A stretch of DNA of 64,000 nt from Neocallimastix lanati (nom. inval.) (lineage: Eukaryota > Neocallimastigomycota > Neocallimastigomycetes > Neocallimastigales > Neocallimastigaceae): contig JACVTC010000105.1 of the NCBI GenBank assembly GCA_016946835.1, positions 385,001-449,000 on the forward strand. The letters run 5' to 3'. The translations under genes were made by a program, and so were the position numbers. Numbering within the stretch: the stretch's first letter is position 1; each line of letters opens with the position of its first letter. Of the stretch, positions 25,567-36,454 are shown in pieces. Below the pieces are notes generated by a model. The model searched no databases, was not told the origin of the DNA, and saw only the letters and a program-made list of their open reading frames with translations.

Positions 25567-25695
25567 TATTATTATTTATTCAGTGATTTAATATAGATAG
25601 GATTATATAATTTATTATAAATATTAAACATAAAATTAATAATTATTAATAATTATTAATATTAATTATTTTTTATTTTATCTTTATTTTATTTT

Positions 25696-25732
<37 letters not shown>

Positions 25733-26087
25733 TTTAAATAAAAAAGGAATATCATAATATCTTTTATTTCTATAAAAAAATTTTTTTTCAATATTATACT
25801 TTAATTAATAACAAAAATATCTTTTACAAAAAATTCTTAATTATATTTAAATTAACATTTATATTAATATAATATAAAATTAATTTTTATATATTTAAAA
25901 TAAAATAATATATATTCATCTATAATTATAATAAAAATAGAAATATATTAAATTTATATATGTTTGATAGATGTAAAAATGCAAATCTTTTATTTTTTTA
26001 TTTATTTATTTATATATATATATAATTCTTTTATTATTATTATTTTTTTATACATAGTTTTTTTTTTTTAAATATAGTTTGGTTTTA

Positions 26088-26125
<38 letters not shown>

Positions 26126-26136
26126 TATTATTATTA

Positions 26137-26172
<36 letters not shown>

Positions 26173-26174
26173 TA

Positions 26175-26216
<42 letters not shown>

Positions 26217-26256
26217 TATTATTATTAATTATTATTATTATTATTATTATTATTTA

Positions 26257-26322
<66 letters not shown>

Positions 26323-27424
26323 ATTTTCCTATTTCATATGAAATGGAAAAAAAAAATTTTTTTTTGAATGAAGTATTTTGATATAAACAAATATTATAAT
26401 AAATAAATAAATAAATAAATCTTAATATAAATATAAATACTATATATTATATAGTGTATAGTATACAGTATAAAGAATAAATGTATTGAATGTTTATTTA
26501 ATCCATGGATTTATCCATGAATTAATTTAATATCTTCATTTTCTAATAGAAAAGAATATGAAGATATTAAATTAATTATAAAATAAATATTATTTATGTT
26601 GATTGACTAAAATTTTTATTGGTAACTATATTATCCCAATATATAACAATATATATAACAATATATATAACTCCCTTTTTTTCATTTTTATTTTTTTTTT
26701 TACTTTAAAAAACAAGTTTTGTTCTGAACTATAATTGTAAATTAATATTCAAATTTAACTAAATGGACGATTATCTTATGTATAATTGTATAGTTAAAAA
26801 GGTAATGACTTTTTTTTTTTTTAACCATAAATAATACAGACTAACGATAATTTATTATTAATTATATAAACTATAAATTCCTTTATTTATTATTAATTAT
26901 TTTTTTTTTTATTGATGGCCCATTCATATTTAATAACATTAATATTTAATATTCATTCAATCATTTATAATATCAAAGATATATTAATTATAAATATATA
27001 TATGTATGTATATATATTTACAATTAATATATTTTTTTTTTATTTTGAATGGTATGAACAACGTATATAAAATTTTTCAGTTTTAAAGTTTGATATTTTG
27101 GTTCATTTATCAAACTGTGTAACATAAAATAAGAATATTATTGGTTGAACAATTTTAATTAAAGTTATTTTTTTAAAAAAAGCATGATTGAAATAGCCAT
27201 TATTTTTTAATATATTTGGATTTCAATTAAAAAATAAATAATAAATTCCTTTTAATATAAAAAAGAATTTACTTATTAAAAAGAGGCCAAACATATAATA
27301 TATTTATAATATATTGCAAATATATTAGTTTCAAATGTATTAAAAATGCTTTTTTTAAATATTATAAAAGAATATGAAATAAATACATATATAAATATAT
27401 ATATAAATACATAAATATATGAAA

Positions 27425-27460
<36 letters not shown>

Positions 27461-27535
27461 AAAACTGCATTTTAAAATTATAATCAATCTATATATTGAT
27501 TATTCAATAAAAAAAAAAAAATAGAAATAATATCT
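25567..27535. other. AT-rich region upstream of the LRR gene
   Basis: Should contain the LRR gene promoter at its left end, though no specific box stands out in such AT-rich sequence. It also holds the interrupted ATT array (26082-26322) and an inverted repeat around 26505-26575 (TTAATTTAATATCTTCAT and its complement), which could form a hairpin. No gene seen. Confidence 0.5.
26082..26322. repeat. Interrupted (ATT)n array
   Basis: About 240 bp of ATT units broken at regular spacing by TTTATTATTAATT and TTTAATT interruptions. The interruptions recur in the same order, suggesting that a larger ATT-rich unit has itself been duplicated. Confidence 0.85.
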
Positions 27536-27720
27536 TTTGGATTCATCTGTAGTTGAACAGAGTAGAAGGCTAGGCTCCTTAAAATGTGGAGGATGAGGAA
27601 GAAGAGAGTACTATATACTATTCAAGAATGATTTTTGTTTTTGTTGTTTTTTTATTATAGGTTTTTTATTTTGTTTTATGGAATTTTATTGATATATAGT
27701 TTAGTTATTAAATGAGTGTG
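27536..27720 (+). repeat. Left copy of a direct repeat of about 190 bp flanking the MULE cluster
   Basis: It shares with 30985-31190, in the same order and orientation, the words TGTAGTTGA, CTAGGCTC, GAGTACTATATA or a close variant, ATATTCAAGAAT or a close variant, a GTTTTTGTT run, AGGTTTTTTATT and TTATGGA. Identity is roughly three quarters by eye. It is GC-richer than its flanks and preceded by an A run. Identity unknown; possibly a short non-autonomous element or a segmental duplication around the transposon cluster. Confidence 0.6.
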
Positions 27721-27733
27721 AGGTATTTTGAAA

Positions 27734-28966
27734 AATTCCTTTTCTGAAAGTTGCATTTCGCAAAATTTTTTAAAAATTAATAAATAAATAAATTAATAAT
27801 AAAATAAATAAATAATATATATAACTTAAATTAATTTTTTTTAAAAAAAATAAATATTTATATAATAAATTAAATAAATAAATAAATAATAAATAAATAA
27901 ATATTTTATTTTTCTAATTAAAAAAATTGAATAATTAATACTAATTTTTTATTCAGAATAAATATAAATATTTCAAATATTAAGCAGTAAAAAAATAATT
28001 TTATATATACTTTATATTACTGTTATATTAAAAAATTATATATTATTTATTCTGATTAATAAGTAATTAAATCTAAGTAATAAATTTCTATATAATTAAA
28101 TATATGATTATAATCTTATTTTTTAAATATTAAAAATAAAATCATTTTATAGACACTATTAAAATCTATATAATAAATTTATTTATTATTAAAAAATTTT
28201 ATCGGAAATGGAGGAAAATATTAGAATTGAAATAAGTGAAACAAATCGAGGAAAAAAGCAAATTATTATTAACAGAAAATATAAATTTAATTTCTCAATT
28301 GAAAAGAAAGACAATTCAAAGGAATATAAATGCACTGAATATAAAACTTCAAATAAATGTAAATCTTTTATTATTTTAAATGATAAGATGGAGATTTTAG
28401 AATATGAAAGTTTACATAATCTTCTTGAAAAAGAATACGAATCATCTAAATCAATGGTAAAACATAAAATTAAAGAAACAATAAGAAAAAGTCCTTTTTC
28501 TTTGGATATTATTCCAAAGCGTATATTTAATAAAATTTCTCAGGATATGAGATTAATATGTCCTGAATTTAACTACATTAGAATCCAAATAATAAGAAGT
28601 CAAAATAAGCAATTACCTCCTGACATAACAACTTTTGAAGAAATTCCAGAGGAATCAAAATATTATAAAAAAAAAAAAAGAAAATGGTGATAATTTTATG
28701 ATATTCAAAAATCACAATTTAATAATTTTTCAATTCTCATTCCAAGCAAAACTATTCACAAAATATAATGAAGATAAATTTGCAGATGGTACATTTTATA
28801 TTGCGTCAAAATTTAGTTAACAAGTGTTCATTACTAGAAAATATGTTGAAAAAATAAATAGTTTTTACACTACTTTCATTTCAATATATAAAGATAAAAA
28901 ACAATCCACTTACGAAAACATTATTTAAAGAAATATATATATATAAAAAAAGCATTATTTAAAGAA

Positions 28967-28997
<31 letters not shown>

Positions 28998-30150
28998 GCA
29001 AGTAAATTTAGTAATAGTATTGTTATTTCTCCAATTAATTTTCATTGTGACTTTGAAAAAGGCATATCAAATGCAGCAAAAAAAATTTTTTTCCTTATAT
29101 AAATATCAAATATTGTGTTTAGCACTTTCAAAGATCATTAGAAATTCAAAAAAAAACAGATTATGTTCTAATAAAATTAATAATAATAAAAATTTATGTA
29201 CTTATTATAATGCTGTTTCGAATTTTCCATTTATTAGCCCTATTTATATATTACGCATTTACTCAAAAATAAAAAAATACATTCAAAAAAAAAATGAAAA
29301 TAATAATTTTTTAGAAATTTTAGAATATTTTAAAATCAACTATTTAAATAAATATAATGCAAATAACTGGAATTATTATAAAAATATAGAACACATTACA
29401 AATAATGCATCAAATTCCTTTAATAATTATTTAAATAATCTTTTCCCCATAAAAACCTACTTTTTATAAATTAATAATAGAATTAAAGAAAGAAGAAGCC
29501 TTATCCTGTAATGATTACGATAGGGGAATTAGAGGTTTTTTAGAAAAAAAAAATAAAAACCATTAATAGAACTGATGAAATCAAGGCTTCAATTGAATGT
29601 TATTAAAATAAAGAAGAAAAATTATTTTGTATTGGATGCGATGATAATATAGTTGAATTATGGTACAATTGTTTAATTCATTTAAATAATATAAAATACT
29701 AATTTTTTATAAATTAGTATTTTTCTAACCTTTTTAAATTAAAATTATAATGTTAAAAAGATATTATTTTTCAGTTTTTTTTATTAATTAAATTATAATT
29801 AAAACTGTTCCATTTGATAATTGTTATTTTTTATTATTAATATCAATATCAATATTATATATTTTTTTTATTATAAATATCAATATCAATATTATATAGT
29901 TTTTTTTATTTTGTTAAAACTTTAATAATAAAATAAAATTAAAAATTGATAAAAGTTAAGATAAAATATAAAAGAGTAATAATAAAACATTTTTAACATA
30001 TTTATTATTATTATTATTTTATTAAAAATATTAAATTAAATAATTATTTAATATTTTTTATTTATTTATTTATTTTATTTATTTATGTTAATTTTTTAAA
30101 AATTTTTTAAGTCACATTTTGCGAAATGCACACCTCTTAAATCCCTTTTA
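27734..30150 (+). mobile_element. Mutator-like (MULE) DNA transposon, decayed, with short inverted ends
   Basis: The ends carry the 9-mer GCATTTCGC (27753-27761) and its complement GCGAAATGC (30121-30129). The match extends inward as TGCATTTCGCAAAAT, so these are candidate terminal inverted repeats. Between them lies a broken FLYWCH/MULE transposase gene on the + strand. The outer limits of the inverted repeats and the target duplication cannot be set by eye. The element is non-functional as read. Confidence 0.55.
28208..29700 (+). pseudogene. Broken MULE transposase with N-terminal FLYWCH-type zinc finger
   Basis: The first frame (28208-28690) has an FLYWCH-like finger at residues about 15-75: YKFNFSIEKK, then YKCTEYKTSNKCKSFI, then a His near residue 90. 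The frame shifts at the A run near 28668-28680. The next piece holds FADGTFYIASKF, matching the first catalytic Asp region (DGTF) of MULE transposases, and ends at a stop at 28818. The piece around 29038-29080 reads FHCDFEKGISNAA (second Asp region, DFEKA type). The frame to 29469 ends with HITNNASNSFNNYLN, where the usual catalytic Glu of the N-E-FN box appears replaced by Asn. At least two frameshifts plus stops make it a pseudogene. A second, more decayed copy lies at 42600-43230. Confidence 0.65.
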
Positions 30151-30224
30151 AAATTATTTCATTTTTTTAATATTTAATATTTAATATTTAAATAAAAAAA
30201 ATTTTTTTTTTTTTTTCAATTAAT

Positions 30225-30950
30225 AATATAGGGGGAGTTGCATTTCCATTGCATTTCGCCAAGTGGCTTATTGATATAAATAAATGAATGAATAAATAAA
30301 TAAGAATTCAAAATAATTATTTTAAACTTGTTTTTATTATATTTTATAATTAATTATAGATATTTTTTAAAATAAAATAATTATTAATAATATTTAATTA
30401 TAAAAATATATTTAATTACAAAGATATATTTTAATATTTTGTAAAATAGTAATAAAATAAGTATTTAAAATATTTAATTATAAAAATATATTTAATTATT
30501 AAGATATATTTAATTATAAAGATATATTTAATTATAAAGATATATTTTAATATTTTGTAAAATAGTAATTATTTATAATATTTAATTATAAAAATATATT
30601 AAAATACTGTTATATTATTTTTTACAAAATATTAAAAATATATCTTTATGATTATAAAAATATATTTTTAAAATAAAAAAATTTTATTGATTTATTTAAT
30701 TATTTATTTAATAATTCTCTATTCGGCGAAATGCCACATTTTTAATACGCCACATGCTTTTAAAAAATGGCGAAATGCAACTTGGCGAAATGCCCCACTC
30801 CTTTTAATATATATTATAAATTTAATTATAATAATTATTTTTTATTTATTGATTCAATAATCTATGAAAATAAAAATAATTATTATTTATTAAATTTTTC
30901 CGAAATGCAACTTTCCGAAATAAAATCTTTCAAACTTCACTTCCCCTTAT
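30225..30950. mobile_element. MITE-like remnant with iterated GCGAAATGC ends
   Basis: The left side has GGGGGAGTTGCATTTCC, then GCATTTCGCC at 30251-30260. The right side has GCGAAATGC three times (30726-30734, 30770-30778, 30785-30793) and a related CCGAAATGC at 30900-30908. The right end, read in reverse, gives GGGGCATTTCGCCAAGTTGC, clearly related to the left end. The interior is AT-rich and non-coding. This fits a short non-autonomous derivative of the neighbouring MULE, possibly with nested ends. Exact borders are uncertain. Confidence 0.5.
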
Positions 30951-30984
30951 AAAAAAAAAAAAATATAAATAATAATATTTTTTT

Positions 30985-31190
30985 TTAGGTTGGCCTGTAG
31001 TTGAGTTGAACAGAAGCCTAGGCTCTGGAAAATGTGAATGATAAGGAAAAGGAGATTACTATATAATATTCAAGAATAAATATTGTTTTTGTTTTTGTTT
31101 TTGTTTTTGTTACTTGTTTTTTATTACAGGTTTTTTATTATGTTTTTATGGAGTTGTATTGTTATAAAGTTTAGTTATAAATTAATGTAA
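30985..31190 (+). repeat. Right copy of the direct repeat flanking the MULE cluster
   Basis: Pairs with 27536-27720 in the same orientation and is also preceded by an A run. It contains TGTAGTTGAGTTGAACAGA, CCTAGGCTCTGG and a TTTTTG repeat tract. The two copies bracket the whole MULE/MITE cluster. Confidence 0.6.
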
Positions 31191-31806
31191 TATGTATTTT
31201 ATATTATCTAAATAAATAGATGGATAATTAATTAGATAAATAAATAGTTAAATAACAGAAATATTTAATAATATTATATTAATATTAATAAAAAAAAATA
31301 AAAAATAACAGAAATATTTAATAATATTATATTAATATTAATAAAAAAAAAATAAAAAATAAACATTAATTACATATTAAATCTATTATGATTTAAATCT
31401 TAAATTTTATGTTACTCATATCCTACTTTTCTATAATATATTTTTATATTACTGGAATTATGGATATCATTATATATATATTAATATATATAATAATGAA
31501 ATATAATGTATATTAAATATTTATTATATTTCTATACTATTTAACATTTATTATAGTATAAAAAAATAAGAATAATTTTATCAAAAACTAATGTATTTCA
31601 AAGGACTACAAATTACAAGAAATTTTATACTATAATATAAAGGTTTAGAAAGAAAATATTTAAACATTGAGAAAAATTATTAAATTCAATAAAATAAAAT
31701 TAAAAAAGAGAAAAAAAAGTATTATTTTTTTTTTTTTTGCTATATCTACTACAGAAACTGAAGATTCTTGTATATATGAATTAGTTAAGAAATTTTTATA
31801 GGGATG

Positions 31807-31855
<49 letters not shown>

Positions 31856-33848
31856 TAAATGAAAAAATTAAATAATAAAATTAAATGAACTTTATAACAA
31901 GTAAAATATTTATAGAAAAATAGATTTAATTAATATATATTATGATTAAGAACAAGTCTAATATAAACAATAGAAACGACGAATGAAATTTTATTCCCTA
32001 AAATATATAATTGAAATATTTAAAATATATAAATATTATTAAATATACATAAATGAATAAAATGGATAAATGATGTATAAATATAAATAATATTACAATG
32101 ACTAATTTTGTAAATCATATATTTAAAAGATAAATATAACATCATATAAAATTTTTTTTACTTGCTTATTTCATTTATATGAATTTTAATATTTTTTTTA
32201 TGTATATCATTCAAGTTTTTATGCAGATAATATTATGAATATATAAATAAAATTAAAAAACTATTATTTATTTTTAACTGTTAGTAATATTATTTTTTTT
32301 AATTTGCATTCAACAGTATGAAAATAATCATATTATAATAATTGTTTGGCATGTATTATAATTATTTAAACTAATTTAGTATGTTCTAAATGGTATTATT
32401 ATTTACCATAATTGTTTATATAAAAATTATATTTAGAAAATATATAATAAAATTTTCATTATTAATATAATTTCTTAATATAGATATATAATATATAAAA
32501 AATATTGATATAATTTAAAATTAAAAAAATATATATATATATATATTAATTGCAAATTAATAGAAATATAATTAAAAGATGTATAAAATGAATGATTAAT
32601 TTTGTTTCATATATGAAATTTTTAAATAATTTTGTGTAACCAATAAAAAAAATATATATATTTATAGATATTTATATATTTAAATAAAAAATTATAATTT
32701 ATAATTATTATTTATTACTACTATTATTTATTATTATTATTATTATTATAATTATTAATGTAAGAATTTGTTATAATATGTTAATTTGATATTAATGAAT
32801 AAAATGTAATATAATGATATACAAGCCACAATGTAATAATACAAAAATATTTAATTTAGAATAATTAAGTACTAGTAACTCTTTATTATAAAATATATTA
32901 ATAAAACTGACAAAAATTATAAAACCTGAATTTATGACATTTAACAATCTTTATTATTATTATTATTATTATTATTATTTTTATTTTTATTATTATTTCT
33001 ACAATTATTATTATTATTATAATTATTTATTATTATTTAATTATTATTATTTAATTATTATTATTTAATTATTATTAAAAGTAGAAATATTTAAATTTAT
33101 TAAGTTTTTGTTATATTAATTTGTTAAAAAAAAAAAAAAAAAAAAAAACTGAACATAAATAATATTATTAAAGTTAATTATGTATCAAGCTTTATTATTA
33201 TTCATAATTTTATATAAATTAAAAAAATAACTCTATTAATTATATAATTTAAATTTAATTATTGAAGGTTTTTTTTGTTGACATTATATTGATAAATTTA
33301 AAAAAAATAAAAATAAAAATAAACAAAAAAAAAAGTGGTCACAAATTATACAATAGTTTAAAAATTAGTAATTAAAGTTATTCTATTTATATTTTAATGT
33401 TTTTTTTTTTAAATTTTAATTTTATGCGTGGCACAAATAATCATTTTTTAATAAATTGTTCACCATGATTCATAAATAAATTGAAATGAAGAAAAGTAAA
33501 AAAAATATTAAAAAGAATTTTTTTAAAAAAAAAGGAAAAAAAAAAATAAAAAAATATAGTAATTAAAAATATTAATTATTTTATATACAAATAAAAAAAT
33601 TTCCTTTAAGTAATTTTAAAATGATACAAATTTAAATTAAAACAAACTTTATTATTATATATTATTGCATTGTTATTGTTTTAATAATTTAATTTAGAAT
33701 TTTAAAAAAAAAAATTTTTGTAGTATAAATAAATAAAATTAAAAAAAAAAAAAATATAAATACCATTAAATTTTTCTTTTTAAAAATTTTAAATAATAAT
33801 TAAAAATAACCAAATAGAAAAATAAAAATTTTAGTATATTGAAAAAAA
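31191..33848. other. AT-rich intergenic region, no gene seen
   Basis: About 2.6 kb of A/T-rich DNA with a duplicated stretch of about 54 bp (ATAACAGAAATATTTAATAA at about 31251 and 31305), TTA arrays (about 31811-31855 and 32951-32990) and no coding-like frame. The right end is the 5' flank of the CBM1 gene. Confidence 0.5.
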
Positions 33849-34736
33849 ATGAATTATACATATTTAGTCTGTTTATTTTTAAGTTTAATTGTTGCTATAA
33901 ATGCTGCAACTAAAACTCTTCCAGTAGTTCTTCCAGCAAAGTCTGCCTCAAAGACCCTTCCAGGCAAATCTGCCTCTAAAACTCTTCCAGGCAAATCTGC
34001 AACTAAAACTCTTCCAGTAGTTCTTCCAGCTAAGTCTGCCTCAAAGACCCTTCCAGGCAAATCTGCCTCAAAGACTCTTCAAGCTAAGTCTGCCTCAAAG
34101 ACTCTTCCAGCTAAATCTGCCTCAAAGACCCTTCCAGGAAAATCTGCCTCTAAGACCCTTCCAGGAAAGTCTGCCTCTAAGACCCTTCCAGGCAAATCTG
34201 CCTCTAAGACCCTTCCAGGAAAATCTGCCTCTAAGACCCTTCCAGGAAAATCTGCCTCTAAGACCCTTCCAGGAAAATCTGCCTCTAAGACCCTTCCAGG
34301 CAAATCTGCCTCTAAGACCCTTCCAGGAAAATCTGCCTCTAAGACCCTTCCAGGAAAATCTGCCTCTAAGACCCTTCCAGGCAAATCTGCCTCTAAGACC
34401 CTTCCAGGAAAATCTGCCTCTAAGACCCTTCCAGGCAAATCTGCCTCTAAGACTCTTCCAGGCAAATCTGCCTCTAAGACTCTTCCAGTCAAGACTACCT
34501 CCAAGACCCTTCCAGTAAAGACTACTAAGAATCTTTCACCATCTTCATGTAAACCAGTTACAGTTACCGTTACTATTAGGGAAACTGTTACTGTTTACGG
34601 AAACCAACAAGGTAATGACAGCCAATGTGCTGATAAATGGGCTCAATGTGGTGGTATTGGTTTCAATGGTCCAACCTGTTGTAAATCAGGTTCTTCCTGC
34701 CAAAAATTAAATGATTATTACTCTCAATGTATTTAA
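33849..34736 (+). CDS. Secreted nonapeptide-repeat protein with C-terminal CBM1, 295 aa
   Basis: The ATG at 33849 follows an A run. Residues 1-19 are a signal peptide ending INA. Residues about 20-224 are built from about 20 copies of the nonapeptide SASKTLPGK plus two longer variants with [11 protein letters not shown] Thr/Val linker follows, and residues about 258-295 are a canonical fungal cellulose-binding module, family 1 ([15 protein letters not shown] ... YYSQCI) with six cysteines and the aromatic Trp/Tyr binding face. There is no catalytic domain and no dockerin. The repeat places a Lys about every four to five residues, so the stalk is strongly basic and Pro-containing, probably extended. 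It should be secreted and bind cellulose, perhaps tethering the cell or other factors to plant walls; the stalk's role is unknown. No intron is needed. Confidence 0.9.
   Translation: MNYTYLVCLFLSLIVAINAATKTLPVVLPAKSASKTLPGKSASKTLPGKSATKTLPVVLPAKSASKTLPGKSASKTLQAKSASKTLPAKSASKTLPGKSASKTLPGKSASKTLPGKSASKTLPGKSASKTLPGKSASKTLPGKSASKTLPGKSASKTLPGKSASKTLPGKSASKTLPGKSASKTLPGKSASKTLPGKSASKTLPGKSASKTLPVKTTSKTLPVKTTKNLSPSSCKPVTVTVTIRETVTVYGNQQGNDSQCADKWAQCGGIGFNGPTCCKSGSSCQKLNDYYSQCI
33905..34515 (+). repeat. 27-bp coding minisatellite in the CBM1 gene
   Basis: Tandem 27-bp units encode SASKTLPGK. The central units differ mainly in silent codons (GGA/GGC, AAA/AAG, TCT/TCA), which indicates recent expansion by unequal exchange or slippage while the peptide is kept. 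The first units are more variable than the central ones. Confidence 0.9.
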
Positions 34737-35137
34737 ATTAATACAAAGCCATAAAATTTTACATTTGAGACAGTGAAATAATAGAGTTTACCATAATAAA
34801 CAAAATCAAATAAGCCATAAATTATTTTTAAATTGACTAAAATGTTAAAAGTACTTTTTTTTTAATTTTACTATTAAACAAGTAAAGAATTAAAATAAAG
34901 TAATTCTAAATTTTAATATACTATTTTTACATATATAACTTAAAAATGAAATTATTTAGATTATTGAATAATCTAATAAATTCTTAAAGAAAATTTTTAT
35001 AAAGAAGTGGTTTACAAGTAATTTTTTTTTAAAAAAAAAAAAAGTAAAAAAAAAGCAAATAAATATTCTAAAATTAAATTTTCGAACTAAGCATAAATAA
35101 TAAGTATAATTTTTTGAAAAAAGTATTCTTATTAATT

Positions 35138-35173
<36 letters not shown>

Positions 35174-36445
35174 ATAAAATAAAGATAATATAATTAAATA
35201 AATATATAAACTTTTATAATATTTAGAATTGTATATATAAAGTGTTTTTGGTGATTAATTATTCAATTTATTTCAAAAATTTTTAATAATGAAATATTTG
35301 TCTTAGAAACTTTATGTATTTATAATATTAAATAGTTATTAAGTATATATATGATGGTGAAGTAAAAGTAGGTATTGATATTTCTATTAAAAATTCTAAA
35401 TATTGTAATTATCTTCTGCAATTAAATATTAAAAATTATCTATCGATTTACAAATTTATTATTCTTATTGCCAAATAATTAAAATGTTTACTAATGGGAA
35501 ACATTTATATTTAAGATGAATGAAACATTTTTAAATACTAATAGATTGAATCTAATAAATAATAAAAGGATTAGGATAAAGTGTTTAAACATATAATTGT
35601 ATAATTAATAATATATTTTATAGCATATTCTTTTTTATTTAATATTTATCTTTATATAGTTATTAAATATTTCCTTAAATAGTAATTATTAATATTTATA
35701 ATGCTTAACATAAAAATTCATTAAATAGTTTATTTTAATCACAAGAACAACTAATTAAATAGATAATTCTAATTAAAAAAATTATAATATTAGAAATATT
35801 TAAGAATTAAATAATGTAAAGAATAAAGCATTTCTCTGAATTAAGAGAAGTTTGTGTGTGAAAGTTGTTATATCATTTTAAATGTTTAATCAAGTATAAT
35901 TTTTTTTACTTGAATAAAAATATATATAATTATAATAATCAAATTAAATAAATAAATAAATAAATAATACTTTAATAAATTTAATAAATAAATCCCAACA
36001 ATACTTCCTCGAACCAGAGTTATGTATCATAGTATTATTTGATTATCTAAACAATTTATAAGTTTTTTTGAAAAAAAAAAAAAAAAAAAAGAAAAAAAAA
36101 AGAAAAAAAGAATTTTTTTTGTCAATATTTCAAAATGTTTAGTAAGACATTTTATTTTATTCCATTTTTAAATAAAAAAAAAATTTTTTTTATTTTATTT
36201 TAGGTTTTTACACAAAATTTATTAAATTATAAAGTTTAAAAATACAAATTATATTAAATAATAAAGTTTAATAGTAATAAAATTAATCATTATTTAATAT
36301 TTTGTATTAATAGTAACAATTATGCCATTCTTTTAAACTATTATATTGTGGCTTATATATATTTTATTGAAACATGTTTCAATACATATGAAATTTATTT
36401 TTCGTTCATTTTATCGTTAATTTTACTTTGTTATTTATTTATTTT
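34737..36445. other. AT-rich intergenic region, no gene seen
   Basis: 3' flank of the CBM1 gene, then AT-rich DNA with A runs (about 35142-35171 and 36069-36090). No coding-like frame or repeat element recognised before the LINE start. Confidence 0.5.
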
Positions 36446-36454
36446 AGTATTATT

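Noticed and set aside
33854-34504. Long antisense open frames opposite the CBM1 gene
   Set aside because: They are mirror images of the 27-bp repeat in the real gene. They begin and end with the repeat and have no independent signal or domain.
33905-34515. CRISPR-like array
   Set aside because: Units are contiguous 27-bp coding repeats without spacers, in a fungal gene with a signal peptide and CBM1.
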